Positions 43,124-51,114 of a stretch of DNA of 64,000 nt are shown here, piece after piece. Made by a program: the position numbers and the translations under genes. Location: the NCBI GenBank assembly GCA_036786445.1, contig DAIQRD010000001.1, positions 1 through 64,000 on the forward strand, read 5' to 3'. Origin of the DNA: JAAZMF01 sp036786445. GTDB taxonomy: Bacteria; Bacillota; Limnochordia; DTU087. Positions within the stretch are counted from its first letter, which is position 1. The number at the start of each line of letters is the position of its first letter. The notes under the pieces are model-generated. The model did not search any database, had not been told where the DNA came from, and was given only the letters and a program-made list of their open reading frames with translations.

Positions 43124-44557
43124 ATGGATCAATCCCGCTCTCAGCGCCTTAGCCATAAGACTTTGATATTTCAAGGACAGCTACTCCTTGGTACTGCCCT
43201 GGCAGCGGCAGCCGGTGTCTGGTTGCTTCGGGGTACCTTCTGGTGGCCGGCATGGGTTCTCTTGATCACTGGGATCTCCATCCATCTAACATACATTTAC
43301 ACCCGAAGCCATTTCTTTGAACCCATCCGTAGCATTCAAGTTGCGATTAGCCGCGTCGCTCAAGGCGAATTGGAGGAACGGGTGGTATTGCGTTCCACTG
43401 GCGATGTCGAGTTTGTGGAATTGAGTGAAGCTATTAACGCCATGGCGGAACACTATGCCTTGCTTGTGGAAGAAGCCACACGACATCGCAATCATCTCAA
43501 TGCCATATTGTCGAGTTTGGTAGATGCCTTGGTAGCGGTTGACCAGGACCTTAGGATTACCATGATCAACCCTGCCGCCAGCAGCCTCTTGGGCATCACT
43601 CCAGACAGCCGGGGGCGCTACCTCCTGGAGTGCATCCGCAACTACGACTTAAGTCAGCTTTTCCAGCAGGTGTTGCAGGATCAGACCCCTGTTCAGCAAG
43701 AGATTCAGATCTTTTCACCCCAACACCATATTTTCCGCACCATTGTCAGTCCCGTTCGGTCCCAAAGAACCGGTAGACTCGTGGGGGTTGTGGCCATCCT
43801 CCACGATATTACAGAACAGAAGCGCCTAGAGCAGATGCGCACCGATTTTGTTGCTAATGTCTCCCACGAGTTGCGTACCCCTCTCACTTCTGTCAAGGGT
43901 TTTGTTGAGACTTTGCTAGATGGGGCCATCGATGAGCCCGAGTCTGCTCGTCGCTTTCTCACCATTGTAGCCGGAGAGACAGACCGCATGGTGAACCTAG
44001 TCAAGGACCTCTTAGAGCTTTCCCGTTTGGAGGCTTCTGATCGGGCCTGGAATCTATCAACAGTGGACTTGGCGGAAATCGTCCAGGACATGACCAGCGC
44101 CTACCAAGAGCGGTCTCAGGAACTTGGATTACTGCTGCACATCGCCATTAAAGACGATTTGCCACGTGTCAATGGCGATGCAACTCTGCTGCGCCAAGTG
44201 ATGGCCAATCTCCTAGATAACGCCCTCAAATACACTGATTCAGGCGGCCAGGTGTGGCTGACCCTTTCCAGCAATGGCACGGAGGTCTTGCTCGAGGTCC
44301 AGGACACTGGAGTGGGCATTCCCGCTAAACATCTAGATCGCATTTTCGAGCGATTCTATCGAGTAGATAAAGGACGCTGTCGCCAGAGGGGCGGTACAGG
44401 TTTGGGGCTAGCCATCGTGAAGCACATTGTGGAAAAGCACGGTGGGACTATAGAGATTCAGAGCGAGTATGGGCTAGGTTCAACGTTTACAGTCACCTTA
44501 CCCGGAGCCGAGGTAGAACAAGATATGCAAGATAGGGCAGCAGCTGCTGCCCTATGA
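43124..44557 (+). CDS. Sensor histidine kinase, PhoR/WalK type
   Basis: Membrane kinase for the preceding regulator. 477 residues. Two membrane helices lie at about 17-34 and 42-59 with only a short loop between them, so there is no real extracellular sensor domain. A HAMP domain (about 60-115), a PAS domain (about 120-230), HisKA with phosphoacceptor His248 in NVSHELRTPLTSV, and an HATPase domain with NLLDNALKYT and GTGLGLAIVKHI follow. The C-terminus ends in a run of Ala (DRAAAAAL) that coincides with a 24-nt palindrome. Input probably comes from the membrane, the cytoplasm or partner proteins. Confidence 0.95.
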   Translation: MDQSRSQRLSHKTLIFQGQLLLGTALAAAAGVWLLRGTFWWPAWVLLITGISIHLTYIYTRSHFFEPIRSIQVAISRVAQGELEERVVLRSTGDVEFVELSEAINAMAEHYALLVEEATRHRNHLNAILSSLVDALVAVDQDLRITMINPAASSLLGITPDSRGRYLLECIRNYDLSQLFQQVLQDQTPVQQEIQIFSPQHHIFRTIVSPVRSQRTGRLVGVVAILHDITEQKRLEQMRTDFVANVSHELRTPLTSVKGFVETLLDGAIDEPESARRFLTIVAGETDRMVNLVKDLLELSRLEASDRAWNLSTVDLAEIVQDMTSAYQERSQELGLLLHIAIKDDLPRVNGDATLLRQVMANLLDNALKYTDSGGQVWLTLSSNGTEVLLEVQDTGVGIPAKHLDRIFERFYRVDKGRCRQRGGTGLGLAIVKHIVEKHGGTIEIQSEYGLGSTFTVTLPGAEVEQDMQDRAAAAAL

Positions 44558-44560
44558 TTT
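44532..44560 (+). terminator. Palindromic hairpin at the end of the kinase gene
   Basis: A perfect palindrome with 12-nt arms (ATAGGGCAGCAG and CTGCTGCCCTAT) at 44532-44555, overlapping the stop codon, followed by GATTTT. It encodes the last AAAAAL residues and may also act as a terminator at the junction of two converging operons; the T-run is short. Confidence 0.55.
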
Positions 44561-44575
44561 TCCATGACCAGCCAC

Positions 44576-45406
44576 TCAGCTGTTGAAGGCCCTTAAGTAA
44601 TAGATGCACAGCAAGAATAAAAGCCCCCATACCCAGCCTATCCGCCGATACCAGGGGGCTTTAGAAGGGCCTAGGGCCTTATGGTGCTCCATGTAGTCTT
44701 CTTCGCCCTCTGTGATATCAGTGTTCCGCACAATCATTATTACCGAAGCCATGGCTAGAACTCCCAGTAGCTGCCCCCCGTTGTAAATGAAGTGTGGTTC
44801 CGCGAAAAAGCCCACGAGGAACTGTGTCAATCCTAGACCGAAAATGGATAGGAGGCCTAACTGGCCCGGAAATTTCGCTTTCCGCCTGAGATTCCACACC
44901 ACCACAAAGGTCAGATAACTACCGATGGCTTGATACGCGCCTAAAGGGTGAAAACCTTGGCCGTCAGATACCACAGCCAACGCCGAAGCAGTCACCCGGC
45001 CCACTCGACTCGTACCCACCGAGGTAATAGCCGTGGCCAATGCCAAAGGTGCTGCCAAAACATCGGCCAGATGACGATAGTCCCAATGGGTCTGCCGCAA
45101 CACCCAGGCTGTCACCGCCACGAAACCCAAGATAGCTCCCAAGCCAGAAAGACCATTATTGATACTCAGCAATTCCTCAGGAAAAGCAATAAAATAAGGC
45201 AATTCACACAGAACGAACAGTATCCTGGCCATGAGCAACCCCGCAATAAATACACAAATCAGGTAATCCAGCATCCTGTCACTGGACCAGCCCCGCCGAC
45301 GGGTCTCCCGCAATGCCAATACAACAGCGGCCCCATATCCCAATGACAGCATGGCACCATAGGCGTAAATATGAAAAGGACCTAGCGTAAAGAGTACAGT
45401 ATCCAC
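44576..45406 (-). CDS. Divergent Lgt-like prolipoprotein diacylglyceryl transferase family protein
   Basis: Multi-pass membrane protein with about seven hydrophobic helices, related to Lgt. Visible Lgt-like parts are VLFTLGPFHIYAYGAMLSLGYG and SINNGLSGLGAILGFVAV, where true Lgt usually has GGMSFHGG-type residues. The central Lgt signature (GRxGNF with E/Q and Gly) is not present; the corresponding stretch reads SVGTSRVGRVTASALAVVSDG, and the usual YPTQLYE-like motif reads HPLGAYQAIG. It may therefore not be an active Lgt. GTG 45406 fits the family N-terminus; the frame is open to a TTG at 45484. It is the last gene of the leuC-leuD-eamA run. Confidence 0.65.
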   Translation of the reverse strand: MDTVLFTLGPFHIYAYGAMLSLGYGAAVVLALRETRRRGWSSDRMLDYLICVFIAGLLMARILFVLCELPYFIAFPEELLSINNGLSGLGAILGFVAVTAWVLRQTHWDYRHLADVLAAPLALATAITSVGTSRVGRVTASALAVVSDGQGFHPLGAYQAIGSYLTFVVVWNLRRKAKFPGQLGLLSIFGLGLTQFLVGFFAEPHFIYNGGQLLGVLAMASVIMIVRNTDITEGEEDYMEHHKALGPSKAPWYRRIGWVWGLLFLLCIYYLRAFNS

Positions 45407-45480
45407 TGCAGAACGGCAGCACTCTCTACCCGGAAGAAAGTGTTGCCTGCCTCCCTTCCATCTACCAACCTTCCTGTGGC

Positions 45481-46410
45481 TCAATCAATTGCCATGTCTT
45501 TTTCTCGAAGTAACCCGGACCCCTTACGCCCACCCAATTCGGAAACCATAACCCCCATGAGCATGAGACCCGCTCCCGCTTGGCCAGTACGGGGTAGCTG
45601 CTCGCCTAAGACCACAAAAGCCAGTATAGCGGCGAATACCGGCTCCAAGGAAAAGATCAAGCTTACCCGCGTCGGAGTCGTATACGGCTGCACCCGAATC
45701 TGCAGATATTGGGCAGCTGCCGTAGCAAAGAGGGCCAAATATAACAGTCCTCCCCAAAGGGCAATAGTATTCAGCTGGGGTAATGGCTCCCTGATACAAG
45801 CAGCCACAAGACCCACCGCCGCCACTGTGCCCAGCTCTACCCAGGTCAACAGCAGCGCATCAGATAAGGCGCCATAGCGGTCCACGGTAATGATCTGCAA
45901 AGCATAGAGAAAAGCACTGACCAGAACCCAGAGATCTCCCTTGTGAAATGTCCAAGGGTGGGAAAAATCTAGAGTCAGCAGACCTAGTCCAAGGGTGGCC
46001 AATACCACGCCCAATAGAGCTTGCCGTCCTGGCCGCTTCCTCAGTAGCAATGTCGCCAACACCGGGGTGATGACCACCGACAGCGCAGTAATAAAAGCCG
46101 CTTTGGAGGCCGTCGTGTACTGGATACCCACGGTCTGGCTGAGAAAACCTCCCCAGATCAAGAGACCTAAGCCCATGCCCACTTGCCAAGTCCTGGCATC
46201 TAGGCTCTTGCGGTTGGCCCAAGCAAAGGGAGTCAGTACGACAAAGGCTAAGAGGAATCTCACACCCACTAGATAACCAGGTGATACTGCCACCACCAGC
46301 AACTTCAAGACTGGAAAGGTGCCTCCCCAGATCAGGGTCACCAGCAGCAACATCAGATCAGCTCTCAGGGGGCTAATCATACGTCTGCCGGGGGCTTTGC
46401 TGTGCTTCAT
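45481..46410 (-). CDS. EamA/DMT-family transporter
   Basis: Drug/metabolite transporter superfamily protein, 309 residues with ten hydrophobic helices in two EamA repeats: LLLVTLIWGGTFPVLK in the first and FSLEPVFAAILAFVVLGE in the second. The substrate is unknown; members often export amino acids or related metabolites. The ATG overlaps the LeuD-like stop by 4 nt, so it is cotranscribed with the homocitrate-synthase/aconitase-like genes and may move a product of that pathway. Confidence 0.85.
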   Translation of the reverse strand: MKHSKAPGRRMISPLRADLMLLLVTLIWGGTFPVLKLLVVAVSPGYLVGVRFLLAFVVLTPFAWANRKSLDARTWQVGMGLGLLIWGGFLSQTVGIQYTTASKAAFITALSVVITPVLATLLLRKRPGRQALLGVVLATLGLGLLTLDFSHPWTFHKGDLWVLVSAFLYALQIITVDRYGALSDALLLTWVELGTVAAVGLVAACIREPLPQLNTIALWGGLLYLALFATAAAQYLQIRVQPYTTPTRVSLIFSLEPVFAAILAFVVLGEQLPRTGQAGAGLMLMGVMVSELGGRKGSGLLREKDMAID

Positions 46411-46907
46411 TCTACCACCAAATCCCCATGCTTAGCCACATGGGCTGCCAGTCCCCCATCAGCCAGGAGCTGAATCATCACATGGGGAAGGGGCGGCGCC
46501 TGCAGCTGCGTGCCTTGGGTAAGGTTATATATTGTCCCGGTGGATAGATCTATTTCCAGCTGATCCCTGGCAGCGATCAGGTCAGTATCACAAATCAAAA
46601 CAGGCAGCCCGACATTAATGGCATTGCGGAAGAAAATCCGGGCGAAAGACTTGGCCAAGACCGCACTGACCCCAGCCATCTTGATAATGGTAGGGGCATG
46701 TTCCCGGCTGGAACCCAGTCCGAAGTTGCTGCCTCCCACAACGAAATCCCCCGGTGCCACCTTACCGGCAAACTCCGGATCGGCGTCCTCCAAAACATGC
46801 TTCGCCAATTCCGGTAGATTGGATCGCAAATGAAACAATCTGCCCGGAGCGATGTGATCAGTCGAAATATTATCTCCGAATTTCCAGGTTTTACCTTGCA
46901 GTCGCAT
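46407..46907 (-). CDS. LeuD/homoaconitase small subunit
   Basis: Swivelling small subunit of the aconitase family, 166 residues, archaeal-type size. It shows GDNISTDHIAPGR and GGSNFGLGSSREHAP. After APGR comes LFHLRSNLPELAKH; in the methanogen homoaconitase the same loop has YLRT, while isopropylmalate isomerase has YLV-type residues, so the Arg favours homoaconitate. That inference needs a model. It overlaps the LeuC-like gene by 17 nt and the EamA gene by 4 nt. Confidence 0.85.
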   Translation of the reverse strand: MRLQGKTWKFGDNISTDHIAPGRLFHLRSNLPELAKHVLEDADPEFAGKVAPGDFVVGGSNFGLGSSREHAPTIIKMAGVSAVLAKSFARIFFRNAINVGLPVLICDTDLIAARDQLEIDLSTGTIYNLTQGTQLQAPPLPHVMIQLLADGGLAAHVAKHGDLVVE

Positions 46908-48162
46908 AGCTCAATACCTCCCTAGGATCAGTGATGACTCCGCTCAACGCGCTAGCTGCGGCCACCGCCGGCGAACCTAGATAGATTAGCCCCTGGGGGT
47001 TACCTAGTCGGCCCTGGAAATTACGGTTCGATGTGTTCAAAGACACCTCTCCATCACCGAGAATTCCTTCGTGGACACCCACACAAGGTCCACAACCCGG
47101 TGCCAAGATGACGACTCCCGCTTCAACCAATGCCTCAATATACCCTGCCTGTAGCGCTGCCAAAAAGATCTTGCGGGAAGCTGGAACGACTATGCATCGC
47201 AAACTTGGCGCCACCTGCTTACCCTGAAGTATGGAAGCAACGATTGCCAAATCCTCCAAGCGGCCATTGGTACAAGACCCAATGAACACCTGATCAATAT
47301 GGGTCCCGGCCAGCTCGGTGACGGAGTGCGTATTATCCACTGTATGGGGGGCGGCTAATGTCGGTTCTAGAGTACTGGCATCGATCCGAACTATCTGCTC
47401 ATAGTTAGCTCCCTCATCGGCCTGTAAAGGTCTATAGTCCTCGGCTCTACCCTGGGCTTCCAGGTAGGCCCGGGTAGTGTCATCACTGGCAATGAGTCCT
47501 ACCTTGGCACCAGCCTCCACCGCCATATTAGAAAGGGTAAGCCGTTCTGTCATAGACATCTGGGCAACGGTATCTCCGGTAAATTCCAATGCTTTATAGG
47601 TAGCGCCATCCGCGCCAATTTTGCCAATGACGTGCAAAATGACATCTTTGGCATATACTCCCACCGATAGTTTTCCCGTGACCTTGATCTGGATGGTCTC
47701 TGGCACTCTAAACCAAGTCTTACCTAAAGCCATACCCATGGCTACATCGGTAGACCCCATGCCGGTGGCAAAAGCGCCTAGCGCCCCTGCCATACATGTA
47801 TGGGAATCGGCGCCGATAATCACCCGGCCAGGCGCGCCATAGTCCTCTGCGATGAGCTGATGGCAGACCCCCTCACCCACATCGGATAGCTGGCAGCCAG
47901 TTTTTTCGGCAAACTCCCTTAGCAACCTGTGATCATTAGATAACTCCTTGCGAGGGCTAGGTGCAGCATGGTCAATATACAAAATCGTATTGCTTGGGTC
48001 TGCCACTTGCTCCAGCCCGATGCTCTGGAGTTGCCGAACTGCCAACGGTCCTGTCCCATCTTGGGTTAGGGCTACATCCACCGGGGAAATCACGATCTGA
48101 CCAGCTCTGACTTCCTGCCCGACCCGTTGGCTGAGTATCTTCTCCGCCAATGTCAACGCCAT
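46891..48162 (-). CDS. LeuC/homoaconitase large subunit
   Basis: 4Fe-4S dehydratase of the aconitase family. 423 residues, the archaeal/bacterial short LeuC-HacA type. The cluster cysteines are in GADSHTCMAGALGAFA, FIGSCTNGR and GCGPCVGVHEG. It takes 3-isopropylmalate or homocitrate as substrate, which this subunit alone does not decide. The next gene upstream is a homocitrate-synthase-like enzyme, which favours homoaconitase. A 199-nt gap (48163-48361) upstream holds a small palindrome TATACCGGTATA but no gene. Confidence 0.88.
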   Translation of the reverse strand: MALTLAEKILSQRVGQEVRAGQIVISPVDVALTQDGTGPLAVRQLQSIGLEQVADPSNTILYIDHAAPSPRKELSNDHRLLREFAEKTGCQLSDVGEGVCHQLIAEDYGAPGRVIIGADSHTCMAGALGAFATGMGSTDVAMGMALGKTWFRVPETIQIKVTGKLSVGVYAKDVILHVIGKIGADGATYKALEFTGDTVAQMSMTERLTLSNMAVEAGAKVGLIASDDTTRAYLEAQGRAEDYRPLQADEGANYEQIVRIDASTLEPTLAAPHTVDNTHSVTELAGTHIDQVFIGSCTNGRLEDLAIVASILQGKQVAPSLRCIVVPASRKIFLAALQAGYIEALVEAGVVILAPGCGPCVGVHEGILGDGEVSLNTSNRNFQGRLGNPQGLIYLGSPAVAAASALSGVITDPREVLSYATAR

Positions 48163-48361
48163 AGTCCCAATCCTCTCTATCGTCTCCCGTACTAATATTC
48201 AACCTACCGACATAAATGCCTGCCACCCGTTCCCACCTGTATACCGGTATATCCTACCGAATTGTGTAGACATCACCTAAGCGCGGAAAATCGGCAATGG
48301 AAATCACCCACTGGAGATCCCATGCCGATCTTCTAACATCATTTGCAGAGTGTAGTGTGTG

Positions 48362-49528
48362 CTACATACGGCCAGTTTCCTGGCGGAAATCCTCATAGAC
48401 ATAGACCAATTCTTTATCAAACAGGGCTCGCTTCATATTCACTGCCACTTCTCTCACCCGGGACAGCAGGGCCTCAGCATCTTGAGGGCTAAGAGCAATT
48501 CCGTATTCCAAGAACTTGGCTATCAATGCCTTCGTACCAGAGTGTTTCCCGATGACGATCTGCCGTTGCAGCCCCACTTCTTCAGGAGCAAACACCTCGT
48601 AAGTCGATGCGTCCTTCAAGACCCCATCGGCGTGGATGCCGGATTCATGTGCAAACATGTTGGTGCCCACGATAGCTTTCCAGACTGGCAACTCCCGCCC
48701 TGAGGCTCTAGCTACGTACTCACTAGCCTCTCTGAACATGTCGGTTTTGAAATTCAGGTCTATCGCCGAAAGGTGTTTGAGCGCCATGACTACTTCCTCT
48801 AAGGCCGCATTGCCAGCCCGCTCGCCCAGTCCGTTAATGGTCACTCCTACAAATTGAGCCCCACCCCGCACACCAGCCAAGGCATTGGCAGTGGCCATAC
48901 CAAAATCGTTATGGGTATGCATCTCTATCTCCAGCCCCGTAGCTTCCCGCAGAGTCTTCACCCGTTCACAGATTGTGAAAGGATCCATGATGCCCACCGT
49001 GTCACAATACCGTAATCGGTCAGCACCGGCATCCCGTGCTTCTCGCCCAAACTTAATTAGAAAATCCATATCGGAGCGAGACGCATCCTCTGCATTGACA
49101 GAAACATACAGACCATGCCCCTTGGCAAACAGTGTGGCCTCTGTCATGTGGCTCAAAACCCAGTCCCGACTAGTCTGCAGCTTATGCTTAATGTGAATAT
49201 CCGAGGTGGAAATGGAAATGGCAACAGCGTCGACACCACAGGCCACTGAGGCTTCTACGTCTTTCATTACAGCTCTGTTCCAAGCCATAATGCTAGCCTG
49301 CAAACCAGCCTGCACTATGGACTTGATGGCGGCTTGCTCATCGCCACCCATTACAGGAATACCAGCTTCTATTTGATGTACTCCCATGGCATCTAGGAGC
49401 TTGGCGATACGCAATTTCTCGTTATTGGCAAAGACTACACCAGCTGTCTGCTCACCGTCTCGCAAAGTTGTATCGACAATCTGCACTGATGCCTGGTTAC
49501 CAGGCTGCATGAATCTTGATTCAGACAT
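48362..49528 (-). CDS. Homocitrate synthase-like (NifV/LeuA superfamily)
   Basis: DRE-TIM metallolyase that condenses acetyl-CoA with a 2-oxo acid. The signature IVDTTLRDGEQTAGVVF starts near residue 16, and the metal motif is MHTHNDFGMATANAL. HESGIHADGVLKD and the short C-terminus resemble NifV, and the MAWNRAV segment is closer to homocitrate synthase than to isopropylmalate synthase. The LeuA regulatory domain is absent. ATG 49528 follows GGGAGGTGG at 6 nt. No nif genes are present, so the role could be lysine, cofactor or nitrogenase homocitrate synthesis, or simply leucine-like chain elongation. Confidence 0.8.
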   Translation of the reverse strand: MSESRFMQPGNQASVQIVDTTLRDGEQTAGVVFANNEKLRIAKLLDAMGVHQIEAGIPVMGGDEQAAIKSIVQAGLQASIMAWNRAVMKDVEASVACGVDAVAISISTSDIHIKHKLQTSRDWVLSHMTEATLFAKGHGLYVSVNAEDASRSDMDFLIKFGREARDAGADRLRYCDTVGIMDPFTICERVKTLREATGLEIEMHTHNDFGMATANALAGVRGGAQFVGVTINGLGERAGNAALEEVVMALKHLSAIDLNFKTDMFREASEYVARASGRELPVWKAIVGTNMFAHESGIHADGVLKDASTYEVFAPEEVGLQRQIVIGKHSGTKALIAKFLEYGIALSPQDAEALLSRVREVAVNMKRALFDKELVYVYEDFRQETGRM

Positions 49529-49550
49529 TTGTAACCACCTCCCGGGCAAC

Positions 49551-49560
49551 NNNNNNNNNN
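49551..49560. other. Assembly gap of 10 N
   Basis: Unknown bases just upstream of the homocitrate-synthase-like gene. The gap size is nominal. It could hide part of a leader, promoter or other regulatory region between this gene and gatB. Confidence 0.95.
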
Positions 49561-49668
49561 AGCAAGCTGTAACTCCCCTACATATGCCAATCTATTTTTT
49601 TAACTATACTCCACTCTACAGCTTCTGTCAATGCTCGCAAGACTGCGTATGGAAGGGAGGAATTGACT

Positions 49669-51114
49669 CTAGCTCTGCAGTCTCTCCCTGATCATGGCAT
49701 TGACTTTTTGGGGATTCGCCTTACCCTTGGATGCCTTCATAACCTGACCTACCAAGAATCCTACAGCCTGTAGTTTCCCACCCCTAATATCTGCCACAGG
49801 GCCGGGGTGCTGGGCTATCACTTGGTCAATGACTCCCCCCAGGGAATCGGCATCACTAATCTGTTTCCAGCCTTTATCTTCTACGATCTGGTCTGCAGAA
49901 TTGCCGGAAGCAAACATCTCAGCCAATACATCCTTAGCCACGATATTACTGACAGCACCTTCCTGCACAAGCTTGATCAATCCGGCCAGATCGGCTGGCT
50001 TAACCGATGAAGCTTTGATCTCCAAATCATGGGCCTTGAGCCAACGCAGCACTTCTCCCATGACCCAATTACTAACCAGCTTGGGGTCACCCACTGTTTC
50101 AACACACGCCTCAAAATACGCAGCCAAATCTCTACTAGTTGTCAGTACGTCTGCATCATAGACAGGCAACCCGTAATCTGCTATAAACCGTTCTCGCTTG
50201 GCATCGGGTAGCTCAGGCAATGCCTCGCGAATGGCCTCGATGCGGCTCTCCTCAATCTCTATAGGATATAGATTGGGATCGGGTAGATATCGGTAATCAG
50301 CGGCCTTCACTTTGCTGCGCATGGAAAAAGTCATACCCTTAGCCTCATCCCAGTGCCTTGTCTCAGGCAAGACCGTTCCCTGATTTTCCAGGATATGTTG
50401 CTGCCTCTGCACTTCAAATTCCAGGGCTCGTTGGACTGCTCTAAAAGAGTTGAGGTTCTTGATCTCAGCTTTCACGCCATAGGTGCTGCACCCGATAGGC
50501 CGTAAAGAAATATTGGCATCACAGCGAAGCGAGCCTTCCTCCATCTTACAATCGGATACCTCCGTATATTCCAGCAAAGTTTTCAACTTTTCTAGAAACA
50601 AACGGCCCTCCTCTGGAGAACGAATATCAGGTTCTGTCACAATTTCGATCAGGGCAATACCCGCTCGATTATAGTCCAAAAATGAATAGGCTGAGCTCAT
50701 GATGCTATCGCCGGAGTGGATGGATTTGCCGGCCTCTTCTTCCAAGTGTACCCGCTGAATACCGATCTGCCGCACTGCCTCCCCCGTAGACAACTCCACT
50801 ACACCGTCGGTGCAAATGGGCAGATCATTTTGGGACACTTGGTAAGCTTTGGGCAAGTCGGGATAAAAATAGTGTTTCCGATCAAACTCAGAGGAGTCAT
50901 TGATGGTGCACTGCAGCGCCAAACCCGCCCTGATAGCCAATTCCACAGCTTGGCGGTTGAGTACCGGCAATGCTCCCGGTAGACCCAAGCAGACAGGACA
51001 CACCTGGCTGTTGGGCTCTCCCCCAAATTCTGTACTGCATCCACAGAAAACTTTAGATCTAGTCAAAAGCTCGGCATGTACTTCTAATCCAATGACAGCT
51101 TCCCAATCAGCCAT
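49669..51114 (-). CDS. gatB: Asp/Glu-tRNA amidotransferase subunit B
   Basis: GatB of the GatCAB enzyme, which converts Glu-tRNA-Gln (or Asp-tRNA-Asn) to the amidated form. The kinase domain shows AVIGLEVHAEL, a zinc knuckle with CGCSTEF and CPVCLGLPG, and EKLKTLLEYTEVSDCKMEEGSLRCDANISLR. The C-terminal YqeY-like tail ends in KANPQKVNAMIRERL. ATG 51114 is chosen because it follows the gatA stop by overlap (8 nt); the frame is open further to 51174. About 481 residues. Confidence 0.97.
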   Translation of the reverse strand: MADWEAVIGLEVHAELLTRSKVFCGCSTEFGGEPNSQVCPVCLGLPGALPVLNRQAVELAIRAGLALQCTINDSSEFDRKHYFYPDLPKAYQVSQNDLPICTDGVVELSTGEAVRQIGIQRVHLEEEAGKSIHSGDSIMSSAYSFLDYNRAGIALIEIVTEPDIRSPEEGRLFLEKLKTLLEYTEVSDCKMEEGSLRCDANISLRPIGCSTYGVKAEIKNLNSFRAVQRALEFEVQRQQHILENQGTVLPETRHWDEAKGMTFSMRSKVKAADYRYLPDPNLYPIEIEESRIEAIREALPELPDAKRERFIADYGLPVYDADVLTTSRDLAAYFEACVETVGDPKLVSNWVMGEVLRWLKAHDLEIKASSVKPADLAGLIKLVQEGAVSNIVAKDVLAEMFASGNSADQIVEDKGWKQISDADSLGGVIDQVIAQHPGPVADIRGGKLQAVGFLVGQVMKASKGKANPQKVNAMIRERLQS

